Shown here piece after piece: positions 1 through 6,201 of a stretch of DNA of 11,580 nt. The notes under the pieces were generated by a model. It saw only the letters and a program-made list of their open reading frames with translations, was not told the DNA's origin and ran no database searches. Position 1 is the first letter of the stretch, and each line of letters opens with the position of its first letter. Origin of the DNA: an uncultured Pseudobdellovibrionaceae bacterium (GTDB lineage: Bacteria > Bdellovibrionota > Bdellovibrionia > Bdellovibrionales > JAMPXM01); contig CAKQVW010000055.1 of assembly GCA_934277865.1 (NCBI GenBank), forward strand, positions 1 to 11,580, written 5' to 3'. The position numbers and the translations under genes are program-made.

Positions 1-2
1 GA

Positions 3-1331
3 AATCAAGATTCGACCGTGATCGCAAAATCACCAACAGCCGAACTCAAGCATGCAACCCTCAAACGCGTGCTTTCAGATTTTAAAACCGCGCGCCCTGG
101 TTTTCTTCAGTCTTTCGAAGTCGCGTGGGGCCCTTCGGGCTTCGCGCTTTCCATGGGAGACCGCGAACTTTGCCCTGTCGGCCGCCTCGTTGAAACCAAC
201 GATCTCGACGAGCCGCTTCGCCTCTCCTGCAGCAGCAAAGACTCTCTGCGTGGACTTGAAGGTCGCATGATCGGGAACACCACACGCGGCGAACTCTTCT
301 TAGAAATCACCGCCACGTCGCCTGGCATTCTAGGGGGTCTCGGTGCGGAGTCCATCGAGCGAGCGTTCATCTTGGTGCGCCAAAAGAAGGCGCCAAAACC
401 GGTCGCACCTGCTAAACCAGGCGAACCCGCAACGCCTGCTTCACCAGATTCCGCAACCGACGACGAAGACGACGATCTTTTCTTAGAAGAAAAGCAACAA
501 CCACTTGTACCTTCGCCTCAAAGTCCTGGCGGCAACACCACCCCTGCTGATCACAAGGGCTGGCTTGTGCCCGTTGATTTGAATGATCCTGTTACCAAGC
601 AGTGGGCCAAAGACCGCAAACGCGCCTTGGTGGCAAAGAAGGTCGACGAGTGGAAATCGTCCAGTCGTCTAAAAGGTTTTGCTACACACTTTCTCCCCAA
701 CCGCGAACTCGTGCATCGCTCGCTTCAAGAAAGCCGCGTTCCTGGAGAGTTTGCGCTCATCACGTTGATCGAATCGCAGTTTTTCACCAAGCCCGGATAT
801 CCAGTCGAAGTGTCCTCGGCTGCCGCTCTTGGTCCTTGGCAGTTCATGCCTCGCACCGCGGCCGATTCTCGTTTTGGACTTAAAGTTCTGCCTCTGGTCC
901 CAGTGAAAAATGACAAAGGACGAGTCATCCGCAACGACGCCAACCCGTGCGACGAACGTGCGGATCTAGCCAAGTCCTCAGTGGCGGCCGGCAAATACTT
1001 CCGTGTGCTGCTCAACATGTTCCCACGGGATCCGCGCTTGGCGCTTGCGGCTTATAACTGGGGCGAAGGCAACGTCGAGTGTCTTGGATCGACTTCGGCC
1101 AAGTGCAATCGCTTGAACCAAAAGCGTGGCTTTTCTCAGGCACGATTGGGTGAAATCCGTGAACTGGGCTTAAGCTTCTGGGCGATTCATCGCTTCAACA
1201 TGGCGCCAAGTGAAACGTTGAACTACGTCATCAACTTCGTGGCTGCCCACCATGCGGCTTTGGAAATGGATCCCATCGCTCTCGACAAAAACATCGCCCC
1301 TTGGAAGCCGGCCGCTCAATGCGGTCGGTAA
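3..1331 (+). CDS. Lytic murein transglycosylase, SLT/MltD-like (5' end outside window)
   Basis: Peptidoglycan lytic transglycosylase, which would cleave the MurNAc-GlcNAc bond in the cell wall. Residues are counted from the GTG at 18. The C-terminal half carries the SLT fold: the presumed catalytic Glu is E252 in LIESQF, followed by the GPWQFMP motif (272-278) and AAYNWGEGNV (344-353), the order seen in the MltD/Slt70 family. Residues about 125-180 are a Pro- and Asp/Glu-rich linker. The N-terminal 120 residues are not recognised, and no LysM repeat is visible. The frame is open to the left edge, the GTG at 18 has no good ribosome site, and no signal peptide follows it. The true start and export signal therefore probably lie upstream of the window. 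It ends directly against the stop codon of convergent folD. Confidence 0.88.
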   Translation, partial: NQDSTVIAKSPTAELKHATLKRVLSDFKTARPGFLQSFEVAWGPSGFALSMGDRELCPVGRLVETNDLDEPLRLSCSSKDSLRGLEGRMIGNTTRGELFLEITATSPGILGGLGAESIERAFILVRQKKAPKPVAPAKPGEPATPASPDSATDDEDDDLFLEEKQQPLVPSPQSPGGNTTPADHKGWLVPVDLNDPVTKQWAKDRKRALVAKKVDEWKSSSRLKGFATHFLPNRELVHRSLQESRVPGEFALITLIESQFFTKPGYPVEVSSAAALGPWQFMPRTAADSRFGLKVLPLVPVKNDKGRVIRNDANPCDERADLAKSSVAAGKYFRVLLNMFPRDPRLALAAYNWGEGNVECLGSTSAKCNRLNQKRGFSQARLGEIRELGLSFWAIHRFNMAPSETLNYVINFVAAHHAALEMDPIALDKNIAPWKPAAQCGR

Positions 1332-2231
1332 CTATCGGCGAAGTTTCGAAAGCGTCAGTGTATTCTCTAAGAGCATCTGAATCGTCATCGGTCCAACCCC
1401 ACCTGGCACCGGGGTAACCGCTTGCACGTGTCCGAGTAGCTCCTCGTAACGAACATCTCCGCAGATCGAGGCTTTTTTTCCGCCAATCACAAGAGCATCC
1501 GATTCGGGAACACGGTGAATTCCGACATCCACCACAACCGACCCTTTGGCGAAAGCCTCGCGGCCCAAAAAGCGTGGCTGCCCGGCCGCCACGACCACGA
1601 CCTCGGCTTCGCGGGTCACGCTGACAAGGTCCTTCGTTCTTGAATGCGCCATCGTCACCGTGGCGTTGGCTTCCATCAACAGCAAGGACATGGGCTTTCC
1701 GACGATGTTGCTGCGACCAACGACGACGGCTTTTTTCCCTTCCAGTGGAACTTTAAAATGTTCGAGGATTTTCATCACACCATAGGGCGTGCAAGGTGCG
1801 ACACGTTTTCTGCCGGCCAATAGCAGTCCCAAATTCCCACTCGTCAGCCCATCCGGATCTTTGTGCGGAACAATGGTCTCCAGCGCGGCGTTTTCGTTTA
1901 AACCTTTTGGCAAAGGCAGCTGCACCAAAATGCCGTCGACGTCGTCTCGCAAATTGAGTTTTTCGATTTCCTTGTGCAACTCGTCTTGCGTCACCGTCGC
2001 CGGCAGCGGAATGTGAAAACTCACGATCCCCGCCTCGTCGCACGCTTTGATTTTGTTTCGGACGTAGATGTGGCTGGCCGGGTTGTCTCCGACAAGGATC
2101 ACCGCCAAGCCCGGGCCGCGGCCGGATTTGGCTCGAAACTCCGTGACGTCACTCGCGAGCCGAGCCCGTCTATGTGCGGCAACGACCTTCCCATCGAGGA
2201 GAACCGTGTTTTTCCAGTCCAACGTGCTCAT
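1332..2231 (-). CDS. folD: Bifunctional methylenetetrahydrofolate dehydrogenase / methenyltetrahydrofolate cyclohydrolase
   Basis: Cytosolic one-carbon enzyme that interconverts 5,10-methylene-THF, 5,10-methenyl-THF and 10-formyl-THF using NADP. The 299 residues are close to the usual FolD length of about 290. The substrate site shows YVRNK with the expected catalytic Lys at 60, GILVQLPLP (100-108) and KDPDG (124-128, equivalent to the usual KDVDG). The nucleotide-binding half has VGRSNIVGKP (171-180), and the signature PGGVGPMT lies at 276-283. The ATG is preceded by AGGAGG five bases upstream (complement of 2237-2242), which fixes the start. It is transcribed toward the transglycosylase gene, and the two stop codons abut with no spacer and no terminator hairpin between them. 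It appears to be a housekeeping gene unrelated to the pilus genes nearby. Confidence 0.97.
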   Translation of the reverse strand: MSTLDWKNTVLLDGKVVAAHRRARLASDVTEFRAKSGRGPGLAVILVGDNPASHIYVRNKIKACDEAGIVSFHIPLPATVTQDELHKEIEKLNLRDDVDGILVQLPLPKGLNENAALETIVPHKDPDGLTSGNLGLLLAGRKRVAPCTPYGVMKILEHFKVPLEGKKAVVVGRSNIVGKPMSLLLMEANATVTMAHSRTKDLVSVTREAEVVVVAAGQPRFLGREAFAKGSVVVDVGIHRVPESDALVIGGKKASICGDVRYEELLGHVQAVTPVPGGVGPMTIQMLLENTLTLSKLRR

Positions 2232-2273
2232 CTCTTCCTCCTCTTGGTAAAACGCGTGCGAATTTTCTCCTGG

Positions 2274-2279
2274 ATTTTA
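2274..2279 (-). promoter_or_regulatory. Possible -10 box for folD
   Basis: On the minus strand this reads TAAAAT, five of six matches to the sigma-70 -10 consensus, about 43 bases upstream of the folD ATG. No convincing -35 box lies 16-18 bases further up, so the call is weak. Confidence 0.25.
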
Positions 2280-2311
2280 CCCTACACCAGGCGCTTTAAG
2301 CCAGCGTCGGC

Positions 2312-2339
2312 TTGACGGGCTTGCGACCGCGGGCATAAA
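2312..2339 (+). promoter_or_regulatory. Sigma-70-like promoter for the 85-residue gene
   Basis: TTGACG (2312-2317) and CATAAA (2334-2339) are separated by 16 bases, resembling TTGACA/TATAAT with five and four matches. It points toward the gene starting at 2415, leaving a leader of roughly 65-70 bases. It lies back to back with the folD upstream region. Confidence 0.45.
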
Positions 2340-2414
2340 AGGGATTCACAACTCCCGCGGACCTTTGTTTTACGCCAAAAGGCGTGAAATCGGCGCGGAA
2401 ACTGGGGATGGAAA

Positions 2415-2672
2415 ATGGCCGGAAAAAAAGCGGAAAAGGTTAAGCTCTCGAAAGACGGAAACTCGATCGACTTCGTCCAGAGCGACAACCTCCCTACCTC
2501 TTCTAAAAAATTCCGCCAAAGCCCTGAAATTGAAGGCTTTTATCGCTTTGTTTACGAAAACGACCTGCGTGTAGAGAGCTACGAGATTCTCGGACGTATC
2601 ATCATTCGTCGCCGCATCGAGCGCGAAGAGCAGGCCCGAGCAGCTCGCGCCGCTAAAAAACAGCGCGGCTAG
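2415..2672 (+). CDS. Small basic protein of unknown function (85 aa)
   Basis: Family not recognised. The ATG has a GGGGATGG stretch just upstream as a modest ribosome site, and the frame is clean to TAG. The sequence shows a Lys-rich start (residues 1-14), a compact mixed core around residues 38-66 containing FYRFVYEND and YEILGRIIIRRR, and a final highly charged, Ala/Arg/Lys-rich helix (66-85). There is no signal peptide or membrane segment, so it is probably cytosolic. The basic ends could bind nucleic acid, but that is only a guess from composition. It stands alone: its own promoter-like sequence is upstream, and a strong terminator separates it from the pilus operon. Confidence 0.8.
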   Translation: MAGKKAEKVKLSKDGNSIDFVQSDNLPTSSKKFRQSPEIEGFYRFVYENDLRVESYEILGRIIIRRRIEREEQARAARAAKKQRG

Positions 2673-2710
2673 TTTCTGCGTCCGACTTTCGGAAAGTCCG
2701 ATCCTCTTGA

Positions 2711-2738
2711 AGCCTCAGAACGAAGTTCTGGGGCTTTT
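2711..2738 (+). terminator. Intrinsic terminator after the 85-aa gene
   Basis: An 11-base-pair stem (2711-2721 with 2725-2735, one G-U pair, three-base loop GAA) runs into TTTT. It sits about 40 bases past the stop codon at 2672. A weaker 6-bp hairpin (2684-2698) lies just before it. It insulates the small gene from the pilus operon that begins at 2799. Confidence 0.85.
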
Positions 2739-2798
2739 GCGTTCTCCCACTTTCTGCAAACCCTCTTCGCGACTTTAACCCGTCACGAGGAGCGTCCG

Positions 2799-3086
2799 AT
2801 GCAACGATTTAAATTTCAAAAGGCACCAACTAAGACTCCGCTGCAAAACCAACGCGGCCAAGGCCTGATCGAGTACCTGATCATTGTCGCCCTCGTGGCC
2901 GTCGCCACGATCGGAGTCGTCCGCGTTCTTGGACAGGCTGTGAGCTCCCGCTTCAACACCGTCACCTATGCGCTTCAAGGAAAGAAGAAGACCACGCAGA
3001 TCGACAATCTAGATGACAACCAGCTGAAGAAACGTGATCTCGGCGACTTCATGAATGGTGTTGCATCACAAAACGGCGACAAGTGA
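2799..3086 (+). CDS. flp: Flp-type (type IVb) major prepilin
   Basis: Prepilin of the Tad/Flp pilus. A 20-residue leader ends in QRG and is followed by QGLIEY, matching the class III prepilin site: cleavage after G20, Glu at mature position 5 (E25) and Tyr at 6 (Y26). The hydrophobic helix spans about 23-45. A Lys/Asp-rich tail (61-95) makes the mature protein about 75 residues, somewhat longer than the 50-60 usual for Flp. CGAGGAG lies six bases before the ATG. It is first in a packed operon, and its stop TGA shares one base with the ATG of the next gene, suggesting translational coupling. Processing would need a TadV/CpaA-type peptidase, which is not in this window. Confidence 0.88.
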   Translation: MQRFKFQKAPTKTPLQNQRGQGLIEYLIIVALVAVATIGVVRVLGQAVSSRFNTVTYALQGKKKTTQIDNLDDNQLKKRDLGDFMNGVASQNGDK

Positions 3087-3472
3087 TGAGCCTCAGAAGC
3101 CAACGTGGCAGCACCCTGGTCGAAGCGGTGCTCGCCGCACCACTTATCGGAATGGTGATCGTCGCGTGTGCCGTGCTAGTTTATTTGTCGTTTGCCAAGA
3201 TCTGGATGAACCGCGCCGCACGAGAGGCGGCAGTTTGTCTAGCTTCGCCGTCGCCACCCTCACGCTGCCGCGCGCGTCTCACCAACACACTGAGGCTTGG
3301 GCTCCCAATTGGCCGCATTGAAATTCGGGAGTTCCAAAATACTCGCTACCAAACCCGGGTGTCGATTCGGCTGAGTTTTGACCGTACTTCGACCATGCAA
3401 GACTCCACATCCACGAGCATCACCGCAGCTTCCAGTTTCCTAAAACCTCGATTTTTCCCTCTAGGTGAATGA
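3086..3472 (+). CDS. TadE-like minor pseudopilin
   Basis: The N-terminus MSLRSQRG followed by STLVEA fits a pilin-like class III leader of eight residues with Glu at mature position 5. A hydrophobic helix continues to about residue 37, then a 90-residue polar domain with no recognisable motif beyond TadE-like architecture. TadE-type pseudopilins are processed by the same peptidase as Flp and help prime or stabilise the pilus. I chose the ATG at 3086, which overlaps the previous TGA by one base. A GTG at 3083 would add one residue. It shows no strong Shine-Dalgarno, consistent with coupling to flp. The assignment rests on the leader, length and operon position, because the domain after the helix is too diverged to recognise by eye. 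Confidence 0.78.
   Translation: MSLRSQRGSTLVEAVLAAPLIGMVIVACAVLVYLSFAKIWMNRAAREAAVCLASPSPPSRCRARLTNTLRLGLPIGRIEIREFQNTRYQTRVSIRLSFDRTSTMQDSTSTSITAASSFLKPRFFPLGE
3463..3468 (+). promoter_or_regulatory. Ribosome binding site deciding the TadG-like start
   Basis: AGGTGA lies five bases before the ATG at 3474. This favours that ATG over the in-frame GTG at 3465, which overlaps the site itself. Confidence 0.55.
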
Positions 3473-3473
3473 C

Positions 3474-4238
3474 ATGAAACACAACACAGAATCAGGACAA
3501 GCGACGATCGCCGCGATTTTGTTATTGCCACTCGTGTTGTTCATCATCGGCGGGATTCTCTTGGTGGGTTACGCCCTTTCCATCGAGGCAAAAGCGACAT
3601 TCGCTTGCCGAACCCAAGTTGCAAAATCTCAAGGCGAGGCAGCCAAAGCGGCTCGCGAACTCATGAGCCTGAACAAACAAGCACTCAGCCTCGAGACAAA
3701 ACGCAAGACGGCTCAACGTGCACTCGTCATAGCGGGCACGCTTCCAAATCCTGCCGCGAAAGTGGCTGCGCTCGCCGCCTTAAAGGCCGTTGAGGCCGCA
3801 CAGATTCCTGTGATTCAGCAGCAACGTTATTGGCTCGCCATGGGGCGACGCGCCTCTTACGCCACGGCTTACCGAGCTCGGCAGGCCATCGAACAAGAGC
3901 TGCCGGATGGCTTTCGTGATTTGGCCCATCAGGGGCGAATCAAGAGCTACGTGCCAAAGTTTAAGATGCTCGCACGTCCGCTCGGCGCAAGAACGCCGGT
4001 CTATGTACCAGCACCAGACTTCACGACTCGGCAAAATGGAGGAATCAAATGGCAAAGTGCAAAACGAAACTCAGAACTCAATTCGCCCGGCGACTCCGTC
4101 GATTGGCTAGCACGCCTGGCAACGCTTTTTCCGGCCATCGAAATCGGCTGCAGCATGACGCTCGCTCCGGCAAAAGATGGGAGCCTGTCGTTGCAACCAA
4201 CCGAGGACAAGCTTTCATCGAACTCGTCATCGTCATGA
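3474..4238 (+). CDS. TadG-like pilus protein with pilin-type N-terminus
   Basis: A 254-residue protein of the pilus operon. The N-terminus MKHNTESG followed by QATIAAIL looks like a class III prepilin leader of eight residues, but position 5 after the Gly is Ala, not Glu. That deviation is common for TadG relatives. One hydrophobic segment spans about 12-34. An Ala/Lys/Gln-rich, probably helical region follows (about 45-150), then a mixed C-terminal part. Only two short Cys-containing stretches are visible, and no von Willebrand A MIDAS motif, so it is shorter than many TadG proteins. The alternative start is GTG 3465 (three residues longer, overlapping tadE). Its last 190 bases also encode the start of the nested pseudopilin in another frame. 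The final residues (a Ser-rich tail) look like a by-product of that overlap. Confidence 0.72.
   Translation: MKHNTESGQATIAAILLLPLVLFIIGGILLVGYALSIEAKATFACRTQVAKSQGEAAKAARELMSLNKQALSLETKRKTAQRALVIAGTLPNPAAKVAALAALKAVEAAQIPVIQQQRYWLAMGRRASYATAYRARQAIEQELPDGFRDLAHQGRIKSYVPKFKMLARPLGARTPVYVPAPDFTTRQNGGIKWQSAKRNSELNSPGDSVDWLARLATLFPAIEIGCSMTLAPAKDGSLSLQPTEDKLSSNSSSS
4038..4042 (+). promoter_or_regulatory. Ribosome binding site of the nested pseudopilin
   Basis: GGAGG lies six bases before the ATG at 4049, inside the TadG-like coding region. It is the main reason to start the nested gene here rather than at a later TTG (4103), which has no such site. The GGAGGAAT..CAA layout recurs before the GTG at 4284. 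Confidence 0.6.
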
Positions 4239-4360
4239 TGCTCTTTTTAGCAAGTGTCATGATCTGCGTAGGAGGAATTCAACGTGTTTCACCAAACATT
4301 CAAAAAACAGGATTCGAAGCTCCAACTTCTCGCTCATCGGTTCCTCGGACTCATCAATGA
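4049..4360 (+). CDS. Nested small pseudopilin, overlapping both neighbouring genes
   Basis: A 103-residue frame whose second half is a clear prepilin-like sequence. NRG (51-53) is followed by QAFIEL, with Glu at mature position 5 (E58), then a strongly hydrophobic helix to about residue 77 and a short polar tail. The mature product would be 50 residues, the usual size of a Flp or small TadE-type pilin. The 53-residue Arg/Lys-rich leader before G53 is unusually long. Only 45 of its 312 bases (4239-4283) are free: 190 overlap the TadG-like gene and 77 overlap the next gene. In the free stretch the TadG-like frame is blocked by several stops, so this frame is what is translated there if anything is. 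An internal start such as TTG 4103, or a frameshift product from the upstream gene, are alternatives. It is likely a minor pilin, with moderate confidence. Confidence 0.6.
   Translation: MAKCKTKLRTQFARRLRRLASTPGNAFSGHRNRLQHDARSGKRWEPVVATNRGQAFIELVIVMMLFLASVMICVGGIQRVSPNIQKTGFEAPTSRSSVPRTHQ
4271..4276 (+). promoter_or_regulatory. Ribosome binding site for the GTG start at 4284
   Basis: GGAGGA lies seven bases before the GTG at 4284, within the nested pseudopilin frame. It supports a GTG start for the following gene and a real 77-base overlap. Confidence 0.6.
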
Positions 4361-4979
4361 GGAAAAACAGAAAGCGCGTGCTTTCTGGCATCGTTTCACC
4401 AGCCTTGAAGAGGCTGACAGCGTTGAAGGACAGTCGCGAAGTTTTCGGATCTGGATGTTTTCCTCATTCGGCGCTCTGGTATGTATTCTGCTTCTCAATT
4501 TTCACGCGACTTCGAGTACCGATGCTCCAACAGCGCATCGGGAGGATGCGACGGCTCTCACGTCTGACCTCCTCTCGCAGCTTCCGGCAGGGCATGTTTT
4601 AGTTCCGATTGAACCGATTAATATCGATGCGATCGACGCGGTTTTTGGGCAACACGGCTGGGCCGATCTCTTCGTTGAACGAGACGATGTAGACACCACA
4701 TTTCGTGCCTCTGGCAAACCAGCCCGCCGACGTATTGCCGTTGGCATCCCATTGTTGCGCGCGCCTCGGAATCCAAGTCGACTGGCGGTAATTGTTCCCG
4801 AGACAGAAACTCGACTCATCAGCGAACTCGGTCAGCCGGTTCACGTCGCCTTAAGAAAATCACCTGCAAAAAAGTCGGGACCAGAAAAGCTCTCGCGAGG
4901 CCACAGCTTCGCAAGAAGTGGGAAGCCAACAGTCCAATTTGAACTTGTGCACGAAAGCGGAATCGAAGACGCAAATTAG
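4284..4979 (+). CDS. Single-pass membrane protein of the pilus operon, possibly CpaB/RcpC-like
   Basis: A 231-residue protein with a charged cytoplasmic N-terminus (1-56), one transmembrane segment (about 57-73) and an exported domain. The part from LPAGHVLVPIEP (100-111) through IAVGIPLLRAPRNPSRLAVI (151-170) resembles in style the SAF-type domain of CpaB/RcpC, which usually has PAGxxL followed by a G-x-PLL stretch. This is a resemblance by eye, not a proven match. CpaB proteins sit in the periplasm and assist the secretin. The C-terminal 40 residues are basic and low in structure. The start is GTG, supported by GGAGGA. It overlaps the nested pseudopilin by 77 bases and precedes the next gene by 26 bases, so it belongs to the same operon. 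Confidence 0.62.
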   Translation: MFHQTFKKQDSKLQLLAHRFLGLINEEKQKARAFWHRFTSLEEADSVEGQSRSFRIWMFSSFGALVCILLLNFHATSSTDAPTAHREDATALTSDLLSQLPAGHVLVPIEPINIDAIDAVFGQHGWADLFVERDDVDTTFRASGKPARRRIAVGIPLLRAPRNPSRLAVIVPETETRLISELGQPVHVALRKSPAKKSGPEKLSRGHSFARSGKPTVQFELVHESGIEDAN

Positions 4980-5005
4980 TTCGATCTCATACGAAAGGCA
5001 GCACT

Positions 5006-6103
5006 ATGAAACAGTTTTTTTCCCTCATCTTATTGGGAACCACAACCGTGCTCTGGCCCGTCGGCAAAGCACTCGCAAGCCAAACACCGCAAGCCCAGAT
5101 CGCAATCCAATCTCGATCCGCCTCGAACGATTCGATGGAGTTCGCATCTCAGGCGCAGGCATTGGGCCTTGAGACATTGGCAGAGGCTCTCGGACGCCGA
5201 GGCGTCGCCTCTTCAGAGACTGTTGCCGAGATGGAATCTCGTCTCGTCCGAGCCCAGGAAGAATGGATTCATTTTCAATCAACTCCGCTCACAGACTTTT
5301 CGACGACTGCCATCGAGCGCTTTCTTGCTTTGGAGTTCGAGACGACGTGGGACGAGGAATCGCGGATGGCCTTCTATGAGTTTCACCAAAGACTGGCTCG
5401 AATGCGACCTGAGCGCCGCGAAACACACTTAAGACTGTCGACCATTTTTCTGGCACACCTGAGGTTGGCTGCTCGAAATCAAGAAGTGGCGACACCTATA
5501 GAAATGGCGGAGGCAGAAAGCCGGCTTGCCGTGCGTTGGGTGTCATTCTCTGAAGTTCCAATGGAAATGGCCGGACTTTTTGTAGACGGCCATTGGTATG
5601 ATCGCACGCAGGGGCGATTTCCATTGATATATGACAAAGCAGCCACCGAGGGAGTTCGCCTTGTTGGGGTTTCGAACAGTCACTTGCCCATTACCGTGAC
5701 AGTGTCGCCAACTGCCAAAAATCTTGAACTCGCTTCGCGTCTCAAACCTTCTCAACCACTCACGGCGGACGTGCCATCCTGCTTTGCGACCGCTCCGTTC
5801 TCTTCGCGACTGGGGCGTCTTGTGGTGATCGACAATGTCGACTGTCGTACGTCTATTCTGCAAGGGAACTTGCGCGACGAAACCGTTCCCGCGCCCTTGC
5901 ACCTCGGAAAAAAGTTTGGGCTTCAACAAATTGACTCGGATCCATTCCGTGACCAAAAGCCGTTGAAACCAGTGGCCCAAATCAAGCCTTGGGTTTGGGC
6001 AGCCCTCGGAGGTGTCGCACTGACAGCGCTACTCATCTCAAACAATCGCAATCGACAACAAGACAGTGCGGCCGTGCAGCCGGTGCATCGCACGGGCTGG
6101 TAG
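5006..6103 (+). CDS. Exported, C-terminally anchored protein of unknown function (365 aa)
   Basis: Family not recognised. An N-terminal signal peptide (1-24, cut probably after ALA before SQT) is followed by a helical, Glu/Arg-rich region (about 42-180) and then a beta-style region (about 185-290) containing two cysteines, C259 and C280, that could pair in the periplasm. A hydrophobic segment near the C-terminus (about 328-345, starting KPWVWAALGG) is followed by a short basic tail, so the bulk would lie in the periplasm with the tail inside. AAAGG stands seven bases before the ATG. It is last in the pilus operon, just before a shared terminator. Position suggests a periplasmic accessory of pilus assembly, such as an alignment or scaffold protein, but no motif proves this. 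Confidence 0.82.
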   Translation: MKQFFSLILLGTTTVLWPVGKALASQTPQAQIAIQSRSASNDSMEFASQAQALGLETLAEALGRRGVASSETVAEMESRLVRAQEEWIHFQSTPLTDFSTTAIERFLALEFETTWDEESRMAFYEFHQRLARMRPERRETHLRLSTIFLAHLRLAARNQEVATPIEMAEAESRLAVRWVSFSEVPMEMAGLFVDGHWYDRTQGRFPLIYDKAATEGVRLVGVSNSHLPITVTVSPTAKNLELASRLKPSQPLTADVPSCFATAPFSSRLGRLVVIDNVDCRTSILQGNLRDETVPAPLHLGKKFGLQQIDSDPFRDQKPLKPVAQIKPWVWAALGGVALTALLISNNRNRQQDSAAVQPVHRTGW

Positions 6104-6129
6104 CGAAGATCGCTCGTTCGTGAGAAAAG

Positions 6130-6158
6130 CAAAAGCCGCTCTTTGGAAGCGGCTTTTG
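6130..6158. terminator. Bidirectional terminator between converging transcripts
   Basis: A perfect 11-bp stem (6130-6140 with 6148-6158, seven-base loop) carries AAAA on its left arm and TTTT on its right arm. It can therefore end the pilus operon (plus strand) and the repeat-protein gene (minus strand), whose stop codon is at 6202. Confidence 0.88.
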
Positions 6159-6201
6159 TTGCGAGATTTTAAAGACGTCTTTGAGACCGACGTTTTATTC
6201 C

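Noticed and set aside
4190..4283. Programmed frameshift fusing the TadG-like protein to the pilin segment
   Set aside because: No convincing slippery heptamer was seen, and the nested gene has its own ribosome site and ATG. Kept only as an alternative.
4177..4602. 141-codon plus-strand frame through the nested pilin region
   Set aside because: It has Arg/Ser/Phe-rich random composition, no ribosome site and no pilin motif. The two frames with GGAGG sites explain the region better.
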